The notes: a model not told the origin generated them from the letters alone. Shown: positions 18,040 through 26,571, counted from the first letter of the stretch. The stretch is 64,000 bases of DNA from Lachnospiraceae bacterium oral taxon 500 (GCA_002999035.1 CP027241.1:2328195-2392194); one strand, 5' to 3'. A program made the numbers and translations.

Positions 18040-19388
18040 AGCACTATCTCATCCAAATCGCTTAAATAACCATTATACGAGATCACAATTACCCGGTCAT
18101 GCGGCATCAGCCGGTCATTACCGGTCGGGAAAATCGTCTGATTTTTCCGGTAAATATAGGCAATCAAAACATCTTTTTTAATTTTTAACTCCCGCAGCGG
18201 TTTCAGGGTCGCCTTCGAACCTTCCTTGACCCGAAACTGCAAGGCCTCAACCTGATCATGGGCAATTGTGTAAAGCGCCTCGACATTTGACCCCTGCGAA
18301 TTAAAAAACGCCCGGACATACTGCAAAATCGTATCCGACACAATCCGTTTCGGCGTAATCACCGACTGTAAGCCAATCGGCTCAACAATGTCAATTACTT
18401 CGGTGCGGTTAATCTTCGTCAGGGTTTTTTTAACCCCCAACGACTTGGCAATCATGGAAATAATGATATTCTCCTCATCGATTCCGGTCAGTGCCAAGAC
18501 AGCATCATAATTGGCTGCCCCCTGCTCGCGCAGATTATTGATATCCGTTCCGTCAGCCTCAATCACTTCAATTTTCGGGAATTGCCGGCTCAGGAGCTTG
18601 GCTTTGTCATGATTTAATTCCAGTACCTTGATGGTAACATTGGATTTCTCAAACAGCTTAATCACATACTGCGCCAGCAAACCGCCGCCAATGATAAAGA
18701 GTGACCGAATCTTGCTCTCCTGCTGGCCGTTGTCCTTATATAGTTTAACCAGTTCCGACATCGGCCCGGTCACAAATAAATGATCGTTGGCTTCAATAAT
18801 AAAGTTTCCCTTGGGAATAATAATCTCACCGTTTTTCATAACGCAGCAGACAATCAGATTCTTATACGAACTTCGAAAGTCAATCAGGGATTTTCCACCC
18901 AGATTGGAACCGGCGCTGACCTTTAATTCGACAATCGGCGGTTTATTATTGGCAAAGGATTCAAAGGAATCCGCCAGCGGAAACTCAATCAGCTGCATAC
19001 ATTTGCGAGCCGCCTCCAGCTCCGGATTGATAAACAAATTAATATCCAGCGATGTCCGCATCAAGTCCGACAAATCGGAATAATCCTGATTACGCACTCT
19101 GGCACCGGTTTTCACTGCGCCCAGCTTCTTGGCCAGAACAGAGGCAATCATATTTAACTCATCGTTATCGGTCAGCGCAATAAACATATCCGCCGTGTTC
19201 ACCCCTGCCTCCATTTGGGTATCATAAGACGCGCCGTTTCCTAAAACACCGGTAATATCATATTGATTCAACACCGTTTGAAAAGTCTTGGCATCCTTTT
19301 CAATCAGAGTAATCTCATGGTTTTCTTCTGCCAAGTCACGGCACAGCACCTTACCGACTTTGCCCGCTCCCATAATTACAATCTTCAT
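18036..19388 (-). CDS. trkA: Trk system potassium uptake protein TrkA (two RCK domains)
   Basis: Cytoplasmic NAD(H)-binding regulatory ring of the K+ channel encoded next. It has two RCK halves: Rossmann motif MKIVIMGAGKVGKVL with TLIEKD at the start, and a second IIGGGLLAQYVIKLFEK with VLELNHDKAKLL near residue 232. Each is followed by an RCK_C domain. The ATG at 19386-19388 has GGAGG 5 nt before it; a longer ORF (19421) adds 11 residues with no RBS. It is transcribed with trkH. No c-di-AMP riboswitch was recognised upstream. Confidence 0.95.
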   Translation of the reverse strand: MKIVIMGAGKVGKVLCRDLAEENHEITLIEKDAKTFQTVLNQYDITGVLGNGASYDTQMEAGVNTADMFIALTDNDELNMIASVLAKKLGAVKTGARVRNQDYSDLSDLMRTSLDINLFINPELEAARKCMQLIEFPLADSFESFANNKPPIVELKVSAGSNLGGKSLIDFRSSYKNLIVCCVMKNGEIIIPKGNFIIEANDHLFVTGPMSELVKLYKDNGQQESKIRSLFIIGGGLLAQYVIKLFEKSNVTIKVLELNHDKAKLLSRQFPKIEVIEADGTDINNLREQGAANYDAVLALTGIDEENIIISMIAKSLGVKKTLTKINRTEVIDIVEPIGLQSVITPKRIVSDTILQYVRAFFNSQGSNVEALYTIAHDQVEALQFRVKEGSKATLKPLRELKIKKDVLIAYIYRKNQTIFPTGNDRLMPHDRVIVISYNGYLSDLDEIVL

Positions 19389-19521
19389 ATAGCCTCCGCT
19401 AAACTCTAACGGTTCAGGCAAGCAATTCCAAATGCCGCCTGAACCGAATCTGATTTTTTATAAATATTATCATATCTGTGGTAAAAAAGCAATCACTGCT
19501 TATTGCCAGAAAGTCTGCCCG

Positions 19522-20226
19522 CTAATAATAAATCTGCCGCTCGCCTGCCACTGCTTCTCTGGTGCACTCTTCAATCCAAACCGTTGCTCCGGCCGCATCC
19601 CGCGCTGCCAGCCTTTCCCAAGTTTGATAGCTGACCCGATAGAGCTCCTCCCGGCCGTATAATGCACAAAACCTTTCCCAAAGCACGATAATCGAGAAAT
19701 AAAAAGAACGAAAAATCAGCGGCAGCAGTGTATTTCGGGAAATCATCGCCATTTCATGCTGAAATTCAAAGGCTGCCTTGGCCGCGTCCTCATTGCTGAC
19801 GGTTTGCCGAATTTTCTCCGCCAATTCTTTCAAATAAGCAATCTCTTCATCGCTGGCCTTTTCCACAATGCAGTTGACCGCCAGCTTATCCAGCGCGTCT
19901 CTGACCTGTAAAATCGAGCGGATTTCCTCATCGCGCATCCGTCCCCGGTTATGATACATAATGGCCTTTAAGGTTTCCAGTGTGCCCTTGCGCCGATAAT
20001 CAGCCACAAAAGTGCCGATTCTGGGCCGCACCTCCAAAAAGCCCCTTCTCTCCAGCTCAACAATCCCGGCATTGACCACCGCCCGACTGACCCCCATTGA
20101 TTCGGCAATCACCCTTTCCGGCGGAAGTTGTCGGCCTTCTTCCAATTCACCCGATAAAATCATACCCTGTACATTTTCGATAAACATTTCTTTCAAGGTC
20201 GGTGCGACCAGTTTTTTAAACTCCAT
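19522..20226 (-). CDS. GntR-family transcriptional regulator, FCD (FadR-like) class
   Basis: DNA-binding regulator of metabolic genes. The N-terminal winged helix (about 12-75) contains GRQLPPERVIAESMGVSRAVVNAGIVELERRGFLEVRPRIGTFV-type residues. The C-terminal helical ligand domain (about 90-230) has a metal-binding-type pattern (His of FQHEMA). The ligand is unknown. It is monocistronic, with RBS GAGGGCAAGGA. FCD regulators generally bind TGGT-N-ACCA dyads. Two such dyads lie 2.7-2.9 kb away at 22933 and 23072, but none was seen at its own promoter. Confidence 0.9.
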   Translation of the reverse strand: MEFKKLVAPTLKEMFIENVQGMILSGELEEGRQLPPERVIAESMGVSRAVVNAGIVELERRGFLEVRPRIGTFVADYRRKGTLETLKAIMYHNRGRMRDEEIRSILQVRDALDKLAVNCIVEKASDEEIAYLKELAEKIRQTVSNEDAAKAAFEFQHEMAMISRNTLLPLIFRSFYFSIIVLWERFCALYGREELYRVSYQTWERLAARDAAGATVWIEECTREAVAGERQIYY

Positions 20227-20599
20227 TCCTTGCCCTCTTTTTCTGTCAAAAACTCATCTGCTTTCATCAGATTCTTTCTGCTGAAGAAAGCCCTAAAAAT
20301 TCTGTAATTATGGGATTCTTAATGAACTCCAGCTTGTCATTCTGGTATGCAGAAGTTTTTTCCTGCATCTCATGTTCAACCAACTTCTGTTTTGGGGTTT
20401 TCAGCATACGATAGTAATATTGAGAGGATATGTCACGCTGCAAAGTACCGCAAATCCCGCTTGATTTTTCATCCTTTAATGCCTATCCATCATATCGCAT
20501 TTACTGTAATTTTTCTACTGTTTTTTTACTTCTTATTTTTTAGCGGCATCTTATGAAAATCCGAATAGCAAGAGGAAGTTTTATTTTTTACAGCATCCC

Positions 20600-20628
20600 T
20601 TGACACCATATACGATACCATATATAAT
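20600..20628 (+). promoter_or_regulatory. consensus sigma-A promoter before the hicAB remnant
   Basis: TTGACA (20600-20605), a 17-bp spacer and TATAAT (20623-20628): a perfect match to the consensus on both boxes. The spacer contains a direct repeat of ATACCATAT-like sequence. It directs transcription into the decayed genes at 20628-20808. Upstream, 20227-20599 holds nothing I can recognise. Confidence 0.75.
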
Positions 20629-20738
20629 ATCGCTACCCGATTACTATCCCAAAACATGAACCAATCAAAAAGATTTACGTGGAAATGGTAAAAGAAATTA
20701 TTGAAAGAGAGGAAACAAATAATGAAAACATTAGATGA
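20628..20738 (+). pseudogene. possible C-terminal remnant of a HicA-like toxin
   Basis: An open stretch without a start codon encodes YRYPITIPKHEPIKKIYVEM and then KEIIEREE before a stop. The pattern resembles the end of HicA-type mRNA interferases, which are small proteins encoded just before HicB. The N-terminal half is missing: a stop codon in frame lies inside the -10 box. It overlaps the start of the HicB-like fragment. Assignment rests on memory of the family pattern and on the adjacent fragment. Confidence 0.3.
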
Positions 20739-20808
20739 ATATATGGCTTTGCTTGTTTTTACTCTCTCGGAACGACAGTCTTCGATATCCGGGCTGAAAC
20801 TATTTTAA
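20722..20808 (+). pseudogene. possible N-terminal remnant of a HicB-like antitoxin
   Basis: A 28-codon frame starting MKTLDEYMALL with a good RBS (AGAGAGGAAAC, 6 nt). Many HicB antitoxins begin with M-K-T/S-L-x-E/Y-Y-M-x-L-P-Y. Similarity stops after residue 11 and a stop codon follows, so the rest of the antitoxin (about 100 residues) is lost. If expressed it is a 28-residue peptide. Confidence 0.35.
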
Positions 20809-20873
20809 AGAATCCTGCTATTCATTTTGGATTTATTTTTTAAATTCACTTCAAAGTCCCATTTTTAAAAGGC

Positions 20874-20915
20874 AAATCCCTCTATTTTGGTCAAGCCGAT
20901 ATAGGGGGATTTTTT
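20874..20915 (+). terminator. strong terminator before the ytrA-type operon
   Basis: A 12-bp stem AAATCCCTCTAT / ATAGGGGGATTT (one G-T wobble) with a 15-nt loop, followed by TTTTTT. It isolates the remnant transcript from the GntR operon promoter only 4 nt further on. Confidence 0.8.
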
Positions 20916-20918
20916 GCA

Positions 20919-20970
20919 TTGACATTTTATTCAAAGTTGATATAATGTACAGGTACAATAAGTATACTTA
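20919..20970 (+). promoter_or_regulatory. promoter and operator dyads of the GntR/ABC operon
   Basis: TTGACA (20919-20924), a 16-bp spacer and TATAAT (20941-20946). Two palindromes overlap or follow the -10 box: TGTAC-AG-GTACA (20946-20957) and the perfect TAAGTATACTTA (20959-20970). YtrA-type GntR proteins commonly repress their own operon through such sites, so these are likely autoregulatory operators. Confidence 0.7.
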
Positions 20971-20985
20971 GAAACGGAGCAGACA

Positions 20986-21363
20986 ATGGATATAATTATC
21001 AGCAATCGCACCAATAAGCCAATTTATGAGCAAATCACTTCACAGATCAAAACTCTGATTATGAGCGGAGAATTGCAGTCGGGAGAAGCCATTCCCTCAA
21101 TGCGGGCACTGGCCAAGCATCTTCATGTCAGCGTTATTACTGTCCAAAAAGCCTATGAGGATTTACAGCATGATGGATTTATCGAAACCACCGTCGGCCG
21201 GGGGAGCTTTGTTTCCGCTCAAAACAAAGAGTTTTATCAGGAAGAGCAGCAGCGCATGGCTGAGGAGCATCTGCAAAAAGCAGCGGAAATCGGGCGAAAC
21301 AGCAATATTCCCCTGCCGAAACTAATGGAGCTCCTGAAAATGTTTTATTTGGAGGATGAATAA
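20986..21363 (+). CDS. GntR-family regulator, YtrA subfamily
   Basis: A 125-residue regulator with an N-terminal winged helix (PIYEQITSQIKTLIMSGEL...SMRALAKHLHVSVITVQKAYEDL...FIETTVGRGSFV) and a short helical C-terminal dimerisation tail. This is the YtrA layout, without an effector-binding domain. The RBS GGAG precedes the ATG. The stop codon overlaps or abuts the ABC ATPase start, so it is the autoregulated first gene of a regulator-ATPase-permease operon. Such operons often respond to cell-envelope stress or antibiotics; the inducer here is unknown. Confidence 0.93.
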   Translation: MDIIISNRTNKPIYEQITSQIKTLIMSGELQSGEAIPSMRALAKHLHVSVITVQKAYEDLQHDGFIETTVGRGSFVSAQNKEFYQEEQQRMAEEHLQKAAEIGRNSNIPLPKLMELLKMFYLEDE

Positions 21364-22230
21364 ATGGATTATGCCTTGACCCTAAACAATGTATCCAAGC
21401 AATATGACCAAACCGGCTTTCGTTTGGACAATATCTCATTTCAACTGCCGACCGGTACAATAATGGGCTTTGTCGGTGAAAACGGCGCCGGCAAAACCAC
21501 CACCATCGGCTGTATTCTCAATACCCTGTTCCGTGATTCCGGTTCCATTTGCTTATTCGGTAAAGACATGACTGACCAAAGCACCGATTTACGGGATGAC
21601 ATCGGCGTAGTTTATGACGGCGGGAACTTCCCCGCTCATTTTACCGCCGGCCAAATCGCCGGTATTTTTCGCGGTATTTATAAAAACTGGGACGATGCTC
21701 TCTTTCAAAACTATCTGAACCGTTTTGACTTAAAAAAAGACCAGAAAATAAAAAAATATTCCAAAGGCATGACCATGAAATTAGCAATTGCCGCGGCGTT
21801 ATCCCACCATCCCAAACTGCTGATTTTAGACGAAGCCACCGGTGGATTAGACCCGGTAATGCGGGAAGAAATGCTGGACATTTTTTTGGATTTTGTCGGG
21901 AGCGAAGCGCATTCGATTTTACTTTCTTCGCATATCACCAGCGACTTGGAAAAAATCGCCGATTATATTACCTTTATCCATCATGGCAAAATCATTCTGT
22001 CGGAAGCCAAAGACCGTCTGCTCTATGACTATGCCCTCCTGCGCTGCACCGAACAGCAAATGAGCACCTTAGACCAAAACGATTTTATCGCCTGCCGGCG
22101 CCAAGGCTATCAGTACAACCTTTTGACTGATAACCGCCACAAGGCCGAGCGCAAATACACCGATATCATCATTGATCACCCGTCGATTGATGAAATCATG
22201 CTGACTTTAATCAAAGGAGAAAACCAATGA
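21364..22230 (+). CDS. ABC transporter ATP-binding protein (YtrB-like)
   Basis: A 288-residue ATPase. Walker A GENGAGKTTT lies near residues 39-48, the signature is YSKGMTMKLAIAAAL near 138, Walker B LLILDEATGGLDP follows and the H-loop SSHIT is visible. The C-terminal ~70 residues form a small accessory domain common in YtrB/EcsA-like exporters. It overlaps the permease gene by 4 nt (ATGA). It powers the permease at 22227. Confidence 0.93.
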   Translation: MDYALTLNNVSKQYDQTGFRLDNISFQLPTGTIMGFVGENGAGKTTTIGCILNTLFRDSGSICLFGKDMTDQSTDLRDDIGVVYDGGNFPAHFTAGQIAGIFRGIYKNWDDALFQNYLNRFDLKKDQKIKKYSKGMTMKLAIAAALSHHPKLLILDEATGGLDPVMREEMLDIFLDFVGSEAHSILLSSHITSDLEKIADYITFIHHGKIILSEAKDRLLYDYALLRCTEQQMSTLDQNDFIACRRQGYQYNLLTDNRHKAERKYTDIIIDHPSIDEIMLTLIKGENQ

Positions 22231-22886
22231 CCGGACTTTTTAAAAACAACTTTTACGCCGTCAGCGAATTGATGAAAATTGTGATTTTCCTCAGTGCCGC
22301 CGCCGGGATTCTTTTACTGGTAAGCGGCAGCCCTGAACTTCTGATTTGGTTTACCATTCTGCCGGCGCCTGCTGCCGCAATTGTATCTGTTTTTGGCCTG
22401 CAAGGGGAAAGCCGCTCACAATGGAGCAAATATAAGCTGACCTTGCCGGTTCGACGCGTTGATATCTTAAAAAGCCAATATCTTACGCATACGCTTTGGA
22501 CTATTCTTGCTATGACAGCGGTATCGGCGGTCATTGGCGGCACGGTTCTGATTCACGGCAATCTTTATTTTTATTACGGCTTTCGCGACGCTGTTACTTT
22601 AGTTTCCGCCGGTGGGGTAATTGCCCTTTTAATCGGCGCTCTTTCCTATCCCCTCCATTATTTAATGAGCGAGGACAAGGCAATTATCGTGCCGCTCCTC
22701 AGTACACTCGGTTCTGTCGCCATTGTCTTGGGGTTAAGCGCATTGGTCAGTGCCCTAAACAATGGCAAAGTCCTGTCCGATCAGCAATATTACAAAAGCC
22801 TTGGTCTGATCATTGCTATTACCATTATCCTCTATTTTTTATCATTCTGCCTGTCCATTTCTATTTTTCAGAAAAAGGAATATTAA
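22227..22886 (+). CDS. ABC-2 type transporter permease
   Basis: A 219-residue integral membrane protein with six predicted helices (about 14-34, 36-57, 92-112, 127-147, 158-180, 193-213). It has the LPVRRVDILKSQYLTH motif seen in the first cytoplasmic loop of ABC-2 permeases that follow YtrA/YtrB. It is translationally coupled to the ATPase. Last gene of the operon, with the terminator at 22952. Confidence 0.88.
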   Translation: MTGLFKNNFYAVSELMKIVIFLSAAAGILLLVSGSPELLIWFTILPAPAAAIVSVFGLQGESRSQWSKYKLTLPVRRVDILKSQYLTHTLWTILAMTAVSAVIGGTVLIHGNLYFYYGFRDAVTLVSAGGVIALLIGALSYPLHYLMSEDKAIIVPLLSTLGSVAIVLGLSALVSALNNGKVLSDQQYYKSLGLIIAITIILYFLSFCLSISIFQKKEY

Positions 22887-22932
22887 GATTTCAAGCGACT
22901 TGCTGAACTGTACTTTTTGTCTTTTTAAAAGT

Positions 22933-22947
22933 TGTGGTTCAACCACA
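22933..22947. promoter_or_regulatory. upstream operator-like dyad, site 1
   Basis: TGTGGTT-C-AACCACA, a perfect 15-bp dyad with one central base, 46 nt after the permease stop. It shares the core GTGGT-N3-ACCAC with site 2 at 23072, next to the hypB start. The TGGT/ACCA core is the type bound by FCD-class GntR proteins. Confidence 0.5.
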
Positions 22948-22951
22948 TACC

Positions 22952-22997
22952 AAGAGCGAATTTAATGTTTTTTAATAAATTCGCTCTTCTATTTTTG
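22952..22997 (+). terminator. terminator of the GntR/ABC operon
   Basis: A perfect 13-bp stem AAGAGCGAATTTA / TAAATTCGCTCTT with an 11-nt loop, followed by CTATTTTTG. Confidence 0.85.
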
Positions 22998-23021
22998 TTT
23001 AAAAATCCCGAAAATAAAGCA

Positions 23022-23084
23022 TTGACGATTTTATAACAAGAATGTTATAATATAAACAATAAAATTATTTCGTGGTCTGACCAC
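23022..23084 (+). promoter_or_regulatory. promoter and operator of the hypB-oxidoreductase-hypA cluster
   Basis: TTGACG (23022-23027), an 18-bp spacer and TATAAT (23046-23051). Two dyads are present. TTATAAC-N6-GTTATAA (23031-23050) covers the spacer and -10 box. GTGGTC-T-GACCAC (23072-23084) lies between the start point and the RBS, where a bound repressor would block transcription. The second matches site 1 at 22933. Confidence 0.65.
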
Positions 23085-23095
23085 AAGGAGGCTAT

Positions 23096-23770
23096 ATGAA
23101 AAATTACAAAATACTGGAAGTCAAAGAAAGCGTTTTTAAAAACAACAACGAACGGGCGGATTTATTGCGGGCAGAATTAAAGGAACAGGGCGTATTTTTA
23201 CTCAATTTAATGTCCTCTCCCGGTGCCGGCAAAACGACCACCCTTTGCCAAACAATTGACCTGCTCAAGGATGAAATCAGCATCGGGGTAATGGAAGCCG
23301 ATATCGACTCGGATGTCGATGCCGCTGCCATCGCTAAAACCGGTGCTAAGGTAATTCAGCTCCACACCGGCGGTATGTGTCATTTGGATGCGGAAATGAC
23401 CCGACAGGGGTTGGACGCTCTGGAAACAGCCGGTATTGAACTGGCAATCCTGGAAAATGTCGGCAACCTCGTTTGCCCGGCCGAGTTTGACACCGGCGCC
23501 ACCAAAAACGCTATGATTTTAAGTGTACCGGAAGGCGACGACAAACCGCTGAAATACCCTCTGATGTTTTCCATTTGTGATGTACTGCTGATTAACAAAA
23601 TCGACGTACTGCCCTATTTCAATTTTGATCTGGATGCCTGCTGTGAGCGGGCCAAAAAGCTGAACCCCAACATTAAGATTATTCCCATTTCCGCCATCAA
23701 AGGCGAAGGCATAGCCGAATGGGCGGATTGGCTGAAAGCACAGGTTAAAGCAGCCAAAAACAAAGCGTAG
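23096..23770 (+). CDS. hypB: HypB-type nickel-insertion GTPase
   Basis: GTPase that drives Ni delivery by HypA to a metalloenzyme. P-loop SPGAGKTT at 41-48, NKID at 167-170. The nickel/zinc site of the G domain is intact: Cys95-His96 (GGMCHLD) and Cys127 (NLVCPAE). There is no His-rich nickel-storage stretch at the N-terminus. The length, 224 residues, is normal for the short form. RBS AAGGAGG. First gene after the dyad-controlled promoter, followed 48 nt later by the oxidoreductase and then hypA. No hydrogenase, CODH or urease gene lies in the window. Confidence 0.93.
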   Translation: MKNYKILEVKESVFKNNNERADLLRAELKEQGVFLLNLMSSPGAGKTTTLCQTIDLLKDEISIGVMEADIDSDVDAAAIAKTGAKVIQLHTGGMCHLDAEMTRQGLDALETAGIELAILENVGNLVCPAEFDTGATKNAMILSVPEGDDKPLKYPLMFSICDVLLINKIDVLPYFNFDLDACCERAKKLNPNIKIIPISAIKGEGIAEWADWLKAQVKAAKNKA

Positions 23771-23818
23771 CGCAAGCACAGCACAGGTTAAGGTTCTCAA
23801 TACATAAGGAGGCTATTT

Positions 23819-26563
23819 ATGAGCAAAACTACCAAAATGATTTTCCCGCCGGACTATGTCTGCCGTTATGACGAAAAGATTATGCGGCTGGCCAATATGA
23901 TCGGCCGCAAAAAAGCCGGCATCAAACCGGGCGGCAAAGGCTCCCTGCAATGGGAAGACCCCGAATATGTTATTTTAGAAGCCGGTGTCACCGAAGATAT
24001 GGCCGACGTTGGTCTGTGCCTTGGCTCTTATGAAAAACATTCCGCAGCAGAAGTGGCGCAAATGCTGAATAAACCGGAGGACTGGTGCCATGAAGAACTG
24101 ATGAAGCTGGCTGTTTACGGTGCCTGCTTTGTCAACAACATTAACGGCATTGATATGTTCTGGACGGAAACCTGGATTCCCGGCACCATGGAAATGATTG
24201 TCAACAACATGGATAATATCCGCAAATATCCGATCGTTGCCTATGCTATGGAAGCCTATGGCCGGGTCAGAGGGCCTTTAAGCTCCGGTGCTTTTCCGAT
24301 TGGTGTCGGCCTGATGCGGGTTATCCCGATTGAATCGGCTATTCACGGTGAAAGCCGCCGGGCCGACTATGAGGAAATCTCCAAATATTTAGAGGAAAAC
24401 ACGATTTTTTCCGTGTCCAACTGCTCCTGTCGAACTGACCGCGAGGTTATGGGCGAAGGCTGCGGCCATATTAAGGAAGATATGTGTATTCAAATGGGTC
24501 ATGCCGCCGAATATTATATCCGCACCGGTCGGGGCCGGCAAATTACCCGGGACGAAGCCTACGCCATCCTGCGCAAAGCCGAAGGCAATGGCTTAATGCA
24601 TGAAATCCCCAACACCGATGGTTCCGGCCATACGCATGCGATCTGCAACTGCTGCGGCTGCGGCTGTCTGTCACTGCGGACGGCAGCCATGTTTAAAAAT
24701 GTTGATATGGTTCGCTCCAATTATACCGCCAAAATTGATTGGCAAAAATGTGTTGCCTGCGGTCAATGCGTGGAAAACTGCCCGGTCAACGCCCTCAAAC
24801 TCGGACAAAAACTATGCTCCTCCGCCCCGGTGGTCAAAAATATTACTACCGCCATCACCCCACGCGATGAGGATTGGACGGAAGACAAATGGAATCCCGA
24901 TTACCGCCTGAACCGGGAAAATGTGGTTGATACCGGCACTGCTCCCTGCAAAACTAACTGTCCGGCGCACATCGGCGTGCAGGGTTATATTAAGCTGGCC
25001 GCCCAAGGACGCTATGTCGAAGCCTTGGATCTGATTAAAAAAGAAAACCCGCTGCCCGCCGTCTGCGGTCGAATCTGTAACCGCAAATGTGAGCAGGCCT
25101 GCACCCGTGGTGCAATTGACAGTCCGGTCGCTATTGACGAGATTAAAAAGTTTGTCGCCCAGCTGGAACTGGATAAAGCCTCACGAGTCATTCCGGAAAA
25201 GCGCTTTGACACCAATAGCCATATCAAGATTGCCGTGATTGGTGCCGGCCCGGCCGGATTAAGCTGTGCCTACTATCTGGCACTGGATGGTTACAGTGTG
25301 ACTGTCTTTGAAAAGGAAAAAAGGCTGGGCGGCATGCTGACGCTGGGTATTCCTGAGTTTCGGCTGGAAAAAAATGTCGTTGCCGCGGAAATTGATATTA
25401 TCAAGGAAATGGGCGTTGTTTTTCAAACCAGCGTAGAAGTCGGCAAGGATATTACCCTTGATGCCCTGCGCAAACAAGGGTACGCTGCTTTTTATGTAGC
25501 CATCGGCGCGGGTGGCGGCCGCAAGCTGGGGTTAAAAGGCGAAAATGCCGCCGGGGTTTATACCGGCGTTGAGTTCCTGCGTCGAATTAATTCCGGCGAA
25601 GAATTGACCTTGCCCGGAAAAACCATTGTCATCGGCGGCGGCAACGTGGCGGTCGATACTGCCCGAGTAGCCACCCGCTGTCATTCGGAAAGCGTGGATA
25701 TTTACTGCCTGGAAAGCCGCAGCCAAATGCCGGCCTCCGAGGAGGAACTGGAAGAAGCCGAGACGGAAGGTATCCGGCTGCATAACGGCTACGGCCCAAA
25801 AGCAATCCTGTCCGAAAACGGCCATGTCACCGGCATAGAACTTAAAAAATGTCTGTCTGTTTTTGATGAGAACGGCCGCTTCGCCCCTGTTTTTGATGAA
25901 AGCGATACGATAACCGTCGCTGCCGACCATATTATTTTAAGCGTTGGCCAAACAATCCAATGGGGTGATTTATTGAACGGCAGCACCGCTTGTTTAAATG
26001 CCAATCAAACTATCGCCGCAGACGCCTTTACTTATCAAACCGGACAGCCTGATGTCTTCACCGGCGGCGACTGCTATACCGGCCCCCGTTTTGCCATTGA
26101 CGCCATTGCTGCCGGAAAGCAAGGCGCTATCTCAATTCACCGCTTTGTTCATCCCGGTCATTCGCTGGTTCTCGGCCGGGATCGGCGAGAATACAAAGCC
26201 CTGAACACGGAAGCCGCCGTGATTGAAGAATATGACAATACGCCCCGGCAAAAACCCGATACCCTGGATCGGGCGGACGTCGGCAGTTTTGCCGATTCCC
26301 GCGGAATCCTGACTGAAGCACAGCTGAAAGCGGAAACCTCACGCTGTCTGGGTTGCGGAGCAGTTATTTTAGATGAATATATGTGCCTCGGTTGCGGCCA
26401 ATGCACCACCAAATGCAAGTTTGATGCCATTCATCTGGAACGCCGCTATGACGGAGAAGGCATTGAGTTTACTGAATTAAAACCGGTAATCATCAAGCAG
26501 ATCGTCAAACGCAAAGCCAAAATCGCCGTCAAAAAAGTGAAAAAAGTATTTGGCGCGGTTTAG
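23819..26563 (+). CDS. multi-cluster Fe-S/FAD pyridine-nucleotide oxidoreductase (three-part fusion)
   Basis: A 914-residue cytosolic redox protein. Residues 1-300 are a Cys-rich module with NCSCR (201-205), C215GH, C223 and CNCCGCGC (276-283). Residues 304-330 form a 4Fe-4S ferredoxin motif CVACGQCVENCP. Residues 375-450 form a GltD-type Fe-S domain (CKTNCP, CGRICNRKCEQAC). Residues 470-780 form the FAD/NAD(P)H part, with GAGPAG at 475-480 and IGGGNVAVDTAR at 605-616. The last 75 residues add C843LGC and a ferredoxin motif CLGCGQCTTKCKFDAI (856-871), then a Lys-rich tail. It probably passes electrons between NAD(P)H and a partner through several clusters. Being flanked by hypB and hypA, it may serve, or itself be matured for, a nickel enzyme. 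The substrate is unknown. Confidence 0.85.
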   Translation: MSKTTKMIFPPDYVCRYDEKIMRLANMIGRKKAGIKPGGKGSLQWEDPEYVILEAGVTEDMADVGLCLGSYEKHSAAEVAQMLNKPEDWCHEELMKLAVYGACFVNNINGIDMFWTETWIPGTMEMIVNNMDNIRKYPIVAYAMEAYGRVRGPLSSGAFPIGVGLMRVIPIESAIHGESRRADYEEISKYLEENTIFSVSNCSCRTDREVMGEGCGHIKEDMCIQMGHAAEYYIRTGRGRQITRDEAYAILRKAEGNGLMHEIPNTDGSGHTHAICNCCGCGCLSLRTAAMFKNVDMVRSNYTAKIDWQKCVACGQCVENCPVNALKLGQKLCSSAPVVKNITTAITPRDEDWTEDKWNPDYRLNRENVVDTGTAPCKTNCPAHIGVQGYIKLAAQGRYVEALDLIKKENPLPAVCGRICNRKCEQACTRGAIDSPVAIDEIKKFVAQLELDKASRVIPEKRFDTNSHIKIAVIGAGPAGLSCAYYLALDGYSVTVFEKEKRLGGMLTLGIPEFRLEKNVVAAEIDIIKEMGVVFQTSVEVGKDITLDALRKQGYAAFYVAIGAGGGRKLGLKGENAAGVYTGVEFLRRINSGEELTLPGKTIVIGGGNVAVDTARVATRCHSESVDIYCLESRSQMPASEEELEEAETEGIRLHNGYGPKAILSENGHVTGIELKKCLSVFDENGRFAPVFDESDTITVAADHIILSVGQTIQWGDLLNGSTACLNANQTIAADAFTYQTGQPDVFTGGDCYTGPRFAIDAIAAGKQGAISIHRFVHPGHSLVLGRDRREYKALNTEAAVIEEYDNTPRQKPDTLDRADVGSFADSRGILTEAQLKAETSRCLGCGAVILDEYMCLGCGQCTTKCKFDAIHLERRYDGEGIEFTELKPVIIKQIVKRKAKIAVKKVKKVFGAV

Positions 26564-26571
26564 GAGGATGT

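Noticed and set aside
20347..20556. 69-residue plus-strand frame in the spacer after the FCD regulator
   Set aside because: No RBS or family pattern and ends in a hydrophobic run of AT-rich sequence; treated as non-coding.
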